Assembly: GCA_934293375.1 (NCBI GenBank)
Contig: CAKQYS010000004.1
Location: 62,001 to 126,000 of the forward strand
Reading direction: 5' to 3'
From: an uncultured Lachnospiraceae bacterium
Lineage (GTDB): Bacteria; Bacillota; Clostridia; Lachnospirales; Lachnospiraceae
DNA length: 64,000 nucleotides
Of this stretch, positions 61,467 to 64,000 are shown piece by piece. Below the pieces are notes generated by a model. The model was given only the letters and a program-made list of their open reading frames with translations, did no database searches and had not been told where the DNA came from. The position numbers and the translations under genes are program-made. Within the stretch, counting starts at the first letter, position 1. Each line of letters begins with the position of its first letter.

Positions 61467-62861
61467 CTACTCGTCCTGTTCGGATCCTTTCATTGCCTTT
61501 TTGGCAAACAGGCTGCGGACCTGTGCAGATTTTGAATTCTGCGACTTCTTATTTCGTTCGACATGTACACCTTCTGCCCCTTGTTTTGGCAGACAGATCG
61601 TAAACACGGTTCCCTTCTCGTCACTTTTTGCCGAGATTTCGCCATTGTGCATCAACACTATATTTTTAGCAATTGCCAGTCCCAGCCCGGTTCCACCTGT
61701 CTTTGCATTTCTCGACTGCTCAACACGATAAAACTTGTCAAAGACATATGGCAGATTTTCCTGTGGGATCACTTTGCCATAATTCGTAAATGAGATATAA
61801 ACCTGTTCTTCCAATTCAATCAGAGACACTTTGATCTGTTTGCCATCCGATCCATATTTCACCGCATTTGTCAACAGATTTGAAAAAGCCCGTGCCAGTT
61901 TTTCTCCGTCACCTTCTATCATGATCGGTTCTTTGGGAATATCCGCAATACACTCCAGATGCTCTTCTTCCATGCGGATCTTAAATTCGTCCAATAGCTG
62001 CTCCAAAAACATCGTAATATCTAACGGCATCAGATCAAGCTTCACCTTGCCTTTTTGAAATCTTGTATAGTCAAACAATTCATTGATCAAAACCTGCAGC
62101 GTTCTTGCCTTTTGATAAGCCGTATCCGTATATTTTTGTCTTGTCGCATCATCATGATATTCATTTTGATGCAGAAGCTCCAGATAACCGATCACGGATG
62201 TTAAAGGCGTCCGAAGATCATGTGCCACATTTGTGATCAGATCATTTTTTACCTTCTCTGCCTGCCGTTCACTTTCATAGCTCTCCTTCAATGCATATTT
62301 CATCTCATTGATCGATTCTGCCAACGCAGACAGCTCACTGTCACCCCTCACGCTCAGAACCGTTTCAAAATCGCCATGCTCAATATGATAAATGGCCTCC
62401 TGTATCTCACGGAAATATACAATGATCTGATTTGTGAATGCCACATAATAGGCAAGGAAAAATACTCCTGACAAAGCCAGAATAATCAATCCATCCAGCC
62501 AGATATATGGTGTCATAAATCCAAAATGCCGGATCTTCACTGTAAACTTATAGGTCTTATCCCTGTCCTCAATATATTCATTCGGGTCGTATTGATTTTT
62601 TTGACCAAAATTCTTTTCATTTGTGATCTGTGCTTCCTGATCGGTTCCTGTCTCACTGTTATTCTTTAACTGTTTATCATTGCGGATGGGATTCTGGAGC
62701 TTATCTTCCATTTTTTCTTCCATCATGGCATAGCGGACTGCATAAATGCCTCCAAATATCACCACATCGGTAGCAATCGTCGCCAACAATGATAAAATCA
62801 AGGCAACCAGGAGTTTCATTCTGATACTGTTGAATAATTTAGCCTTCAAGCTTGTAGCCAA
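61467..62861 (-). CDS. Sensor histidine kinase
   Basis: This 464-residue kinase has two membrane helices (about 18-40 and 120-142) around an acidic external loop, then a HAMP-like linker (about 150-200). The HisKA motif NVAHDLRTPLTSVIGYLELL puts the phosphorylated His near residue 214. The HATPase domain has FSNLLTNAVKYG (N box, about 325) and TGGTGLGLAIAKN. It resembles VanS-type kinases. It overlaps the response regulator gene by 23 bases; the start is uncertain (a TTG here, with other TTG or ATG codons within 15 codons). The next gene follows 26 bases later. Confidence 0.92.
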   Translation of the reverse strand: MATSLKAKLFNSIRMKLLVALILSLLATIATDVVIFGGIYAVRYAMMEEKMEDKLQNPIRNDKQLKNNSETGTDQEAQITNEKNFGQKNQYDPNEYIEDRDKTYKFTVKIRHFGFMTPYIWLDGLIILALSGVFFLAYYVAFTNQIIVYFREIQEAIYHIEHGDFETVLSVRGDSELSALAESINEMKYALKESYESERQAEKVKNDLITNVAHDLRTPLTSVIGYLELLHQNEYHDDATRQKYTDTAYQKARTLQVLINELFDYTRFQKGKVKLDLMPLDITMFLEQLLDEFKIRMEEEHLECIADIPKEPIMIEGDGEKLARAFSNLLTNAVKYGSDGKQIKVSLIELEEQVYISFTNYGKVIPQENLPYVFDKFYRVEQSRNAKTGGTGLGLAIAKNIVLMHNGEISAKSDEKGTVFTICLPKQGAEGVHVERNKKSQNSKSAQVRSLFAKKAMKGSEQDE

Positions 62862-63534
62862 CCCCCCATACTGTCTTGATCACCTTCGGCATCTTCGGTT
62901 CATCCTCAATCTTTTCCCGGAGTCTCCGAATGTGAACCATCACTGTGTTATTTACCTCAAAACTCTCTTCTTTCCAGACCTTTGTAAATATATCCTCTGA
63001 GCTATATACCTTTCCGGGTGTCTTTGCCAGCAGCAGTAATATCGAAAACTCGATCGGCGTCAATGCGATCCTCTTGTCATTTTTTAACACTGTATGTTCT
63101 TCTTCATTAATGATCAGATCTGCCACAGCAATATCATTTTGCTTCTGTCCCGGCATAGAAATTGTCTCATACCGCTTCAGCTGTGATTTCACCCGTGCCA
63201 TCAATTCAAGCGGATTAAATGGCTTCGTCACATAGTCATCCGCACCTGTGCCAAACCCAATAATCTTATCCATATCCTGTGTTTTGGCGGACAGCATGAT
63301 GATCGGTATATTACTGGTAGCCCTGATCCGTCTGCATACTTCGAGGCCATCAATTCCCGGCATCATAATATCCAGAATGATCAGTCTGACCTCCGGATGC
63401 TGTCCCAGAATCTCCAGACATGCCTCCCCACTTTCAGCCTTCAACACTGAAAATCCATCATTTGTCAAATAAATATTAACCAGTTCAGCGATCTCTTTGT
63501 CATCATCCACTACCAAAATCGTATTCTTTTCCAT
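62839..63534 (-). CDS. OmpR/VanR-family response regulator
   Basis: This 231-residue regulator has a receiver domain (1-118) with the acidic pair VDDDKE, the phosphorylated Asp in LIILDIMMPG (about 53) and Lys in VTKPFNPLEL. A winged-helix DNA-binding domain follows (about 135-230; TPIEFSILLLLAKTPGKVYSSEDIF, then VMVHIRRLREKIEDE). GGGAGG lies 8 bases before the ATG. It heads the run of ten genes and probably controls it, including itself, through the direct repeats at 63598-63619. Confidence 0.95.
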   Translation of the reverse strand: MEKNTILVVDDDKEIAELVNIYLTNDGFSVLKAESGEACLEILGQHPEVRLIILDIMMPGIDGLEVCRRIRATSNIPIIMLSAKTQDMDKIIGFGTGADDYVTKPFNPLELMARVKSQLKRYETISMPGQKQNDIAVADLIINEEEHTVLKNDKRIALTPIEFSILLLLAKTPGKVYSSEDIFTKVWKEESFEVNNTVMVHIRRLREKIEDEPKMPKVIKTVWGVGYKLEG

Positions 63535-63586
63535 ATCGAAAACCTCCCACCGTTCTCTATCCTAACCTACTCTGATTGTATCACAC

Positions 63587-63619
63587 ATTATACCGGCTGT
63601 CCTTACAAAGTTCTTACGA
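63587..63619 (-). promoter_or_regulatory. Promoter of the two-component operon with direct repeats
   Basis: TATAAT (63592-63587) lies 53 bases upstream of the response regulator start. The expected -35 position is poor, but it is covered by two 11-base direct repeats on the minus strand, TCGTAAGAACT and TTGTAAGGACA (8 of 11 identical, in tandem at 63619-63598). A weaker copy lies just upstream. Tandem 11-base repeats replacing the -35 box are typical of OmpR-type activators. Confidence 0.6.
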
Positions 63620-63666
63620 AAGTTCATCCAAACTATTACAGGTATTACGCCTGCCTTAACATTTAC

Positions 63667-63696
63667 TTGCCTTTACCCTGTTGCTTATGGTAGAAT
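63667..63696 (+). promoter_or_regulatory. rnpB promoter
   Basis: TTGCCT (63667-63672) and TAGAAT (63691-63696) are spaced by 18 bases, placing the start near 63703, where the RNase P RNA sequence begins. Confidence 0.6.
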
Positions 63697-63702
63697 GTGT
63701 AA

Positions 63703-64000
63703 GAAGTTGGATAAATGATCGCGGCTGACCGCCTCTTTGGCTGTCAGGTGAGGAAAGTCCGGGCTTCATAGGGCAGGATGCCGGATAACGTCCGGTGGAG
63801 GCGACTCCCAGGCCAGTGCAACAGAAATATACCGCTATGCATCTGCATAGTAAGGGTGGAAAGGCGAGGTAAGAGCTCACCGCTAGACTGGTAACAGGCT
63901 AGGCTCTGTAAACCCCATCCGAAGCAAGACCATAAAAGGACGATCAGGCGGCCCGTCTGGTTCTTTGGTAGGTCGCTCGAGCTGTCTGGTAACAGGCAGC
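63703..64000 (+). ncRNA. rnpB: RNase P RNA, 5' part (3' end beyond window)
   Basis: The catalytic RNA of RNase P is recognisable by its conserved blocks: GAGGAAAGTCCGGGC (about 63751), AGAGCTCACCG (about 63872), CTGGTAACAGGC, TAAACCCCATCCG (about 63909) and GGTAGGTCGCTCGAGC near the end. It cleaves the 5' leader from tRNA precursors. About 300 bases are present and the window ends before the 3' half of the closing helix. A protein-coding frame opposite it (63656-63880) is a shadow. Confidence 0.95.

Noticed and set aside
63656..63880. Minus-strand open frame of 74 codons over the RNase P RNA
   Set aside because: It lies opposite conserved rnpB sequence and has no family resemblance or ribosome site.

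Overview
This window reads as a chromosomal segment of an anaerobic, low-to-mid GC Gram-positive bacterium of the class Clostridia, most likely a Lachnospiraceae gut commensal. Supporting signs are a pyrophosphate-type phosphofructokinase, a split transketolase with a small transaldolase, a Feo iron system with tandem FeoA proteins, strong AGGAGG-type ribosome binding sites, a cohesin/dockerin pair and typical Firmicutes wall genes. No IS element, phage, tRNA, CRISPR array or complete mobile element was seen. Family names come from recognising sequence patterns; no database search was run.

Layout. 1-2970: feoB (runs off the left edge) and two feoA genes, divergent from a DtxR-type repressor, with two palindromes in the shared control region. 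3089-6845: a fused PgaC-PgaD-like exopolysaccharide synthase, then an opposing group of small membrane proteins, two of them with zinc ribbons. 7016-9545: transaldolase and split transketolase. 9640-13930: a scar region with fragments of a sugar ABC transport locus, a twice-deleted aldo/keto reductase and a broken AbiE-type toxin-antitoxin pair, around an intact zinc-ribbon membrane protein and a HAD hydrolase. 13928-20842: a 1370-residue secreted GLUG/Ig-like protein preceded by a frameshifted antitoxin-like gene, a membrane-tethered MerR regulator with its own operator, an internally deleted small protein and a Nim-type flavoprotein. 20857-26927: gltD and gltB. 27138-32420: hydrolase, LCP ligase, glmS and a GT2 enzyme. 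32465-38207: PPi-PFK, then a polysaccharide export and assembly group (ABC ATPase and permease, GT2, initiating sugar transferase) with an Asp/Glu racemase. 38229-42093: a membrane-anchored cohesin protein and a dockerin-bearing glucosaminidase. 42303-47774: DgkB-like kinase, glmM, folE, thrC and a 3D-domain wall protein. 48132-48929: a degenerate AP2/HNH-like protein. 48919-63534: a tightly packed ten-gene run of response regulator, sensor kinase, large envelope protein, ABC-2 exporter, coiled-coil membrane protein, MoxR ATPase, DUF58 and two VWA proteins. 63703-64000: the 5' part of RNase P RNA.

How it fits together. Much of the window serves the cell envelope. GlmS and GlmM feed amino sugars into peptidoglycan and possibly the PgaCD polymer. 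The Wzm/Wzt-like exporter, sugar transferase, GT2 enzymes and LCP protein look like a wall-polymer assembly line. The glucosaminidase may be tethered by its dockerin to the neighbouring membrane cohesin protein. The ten-gene run may couple envelope sensing to MoxR/VWA chaperone-like proteins and an ABC exporter. The best candidates for undescribed biology are that run, the cohesin/dockerin pair, the AP2/HNH-like protein and the A AAA AAG frameshift in the small antitoxin-like gene.
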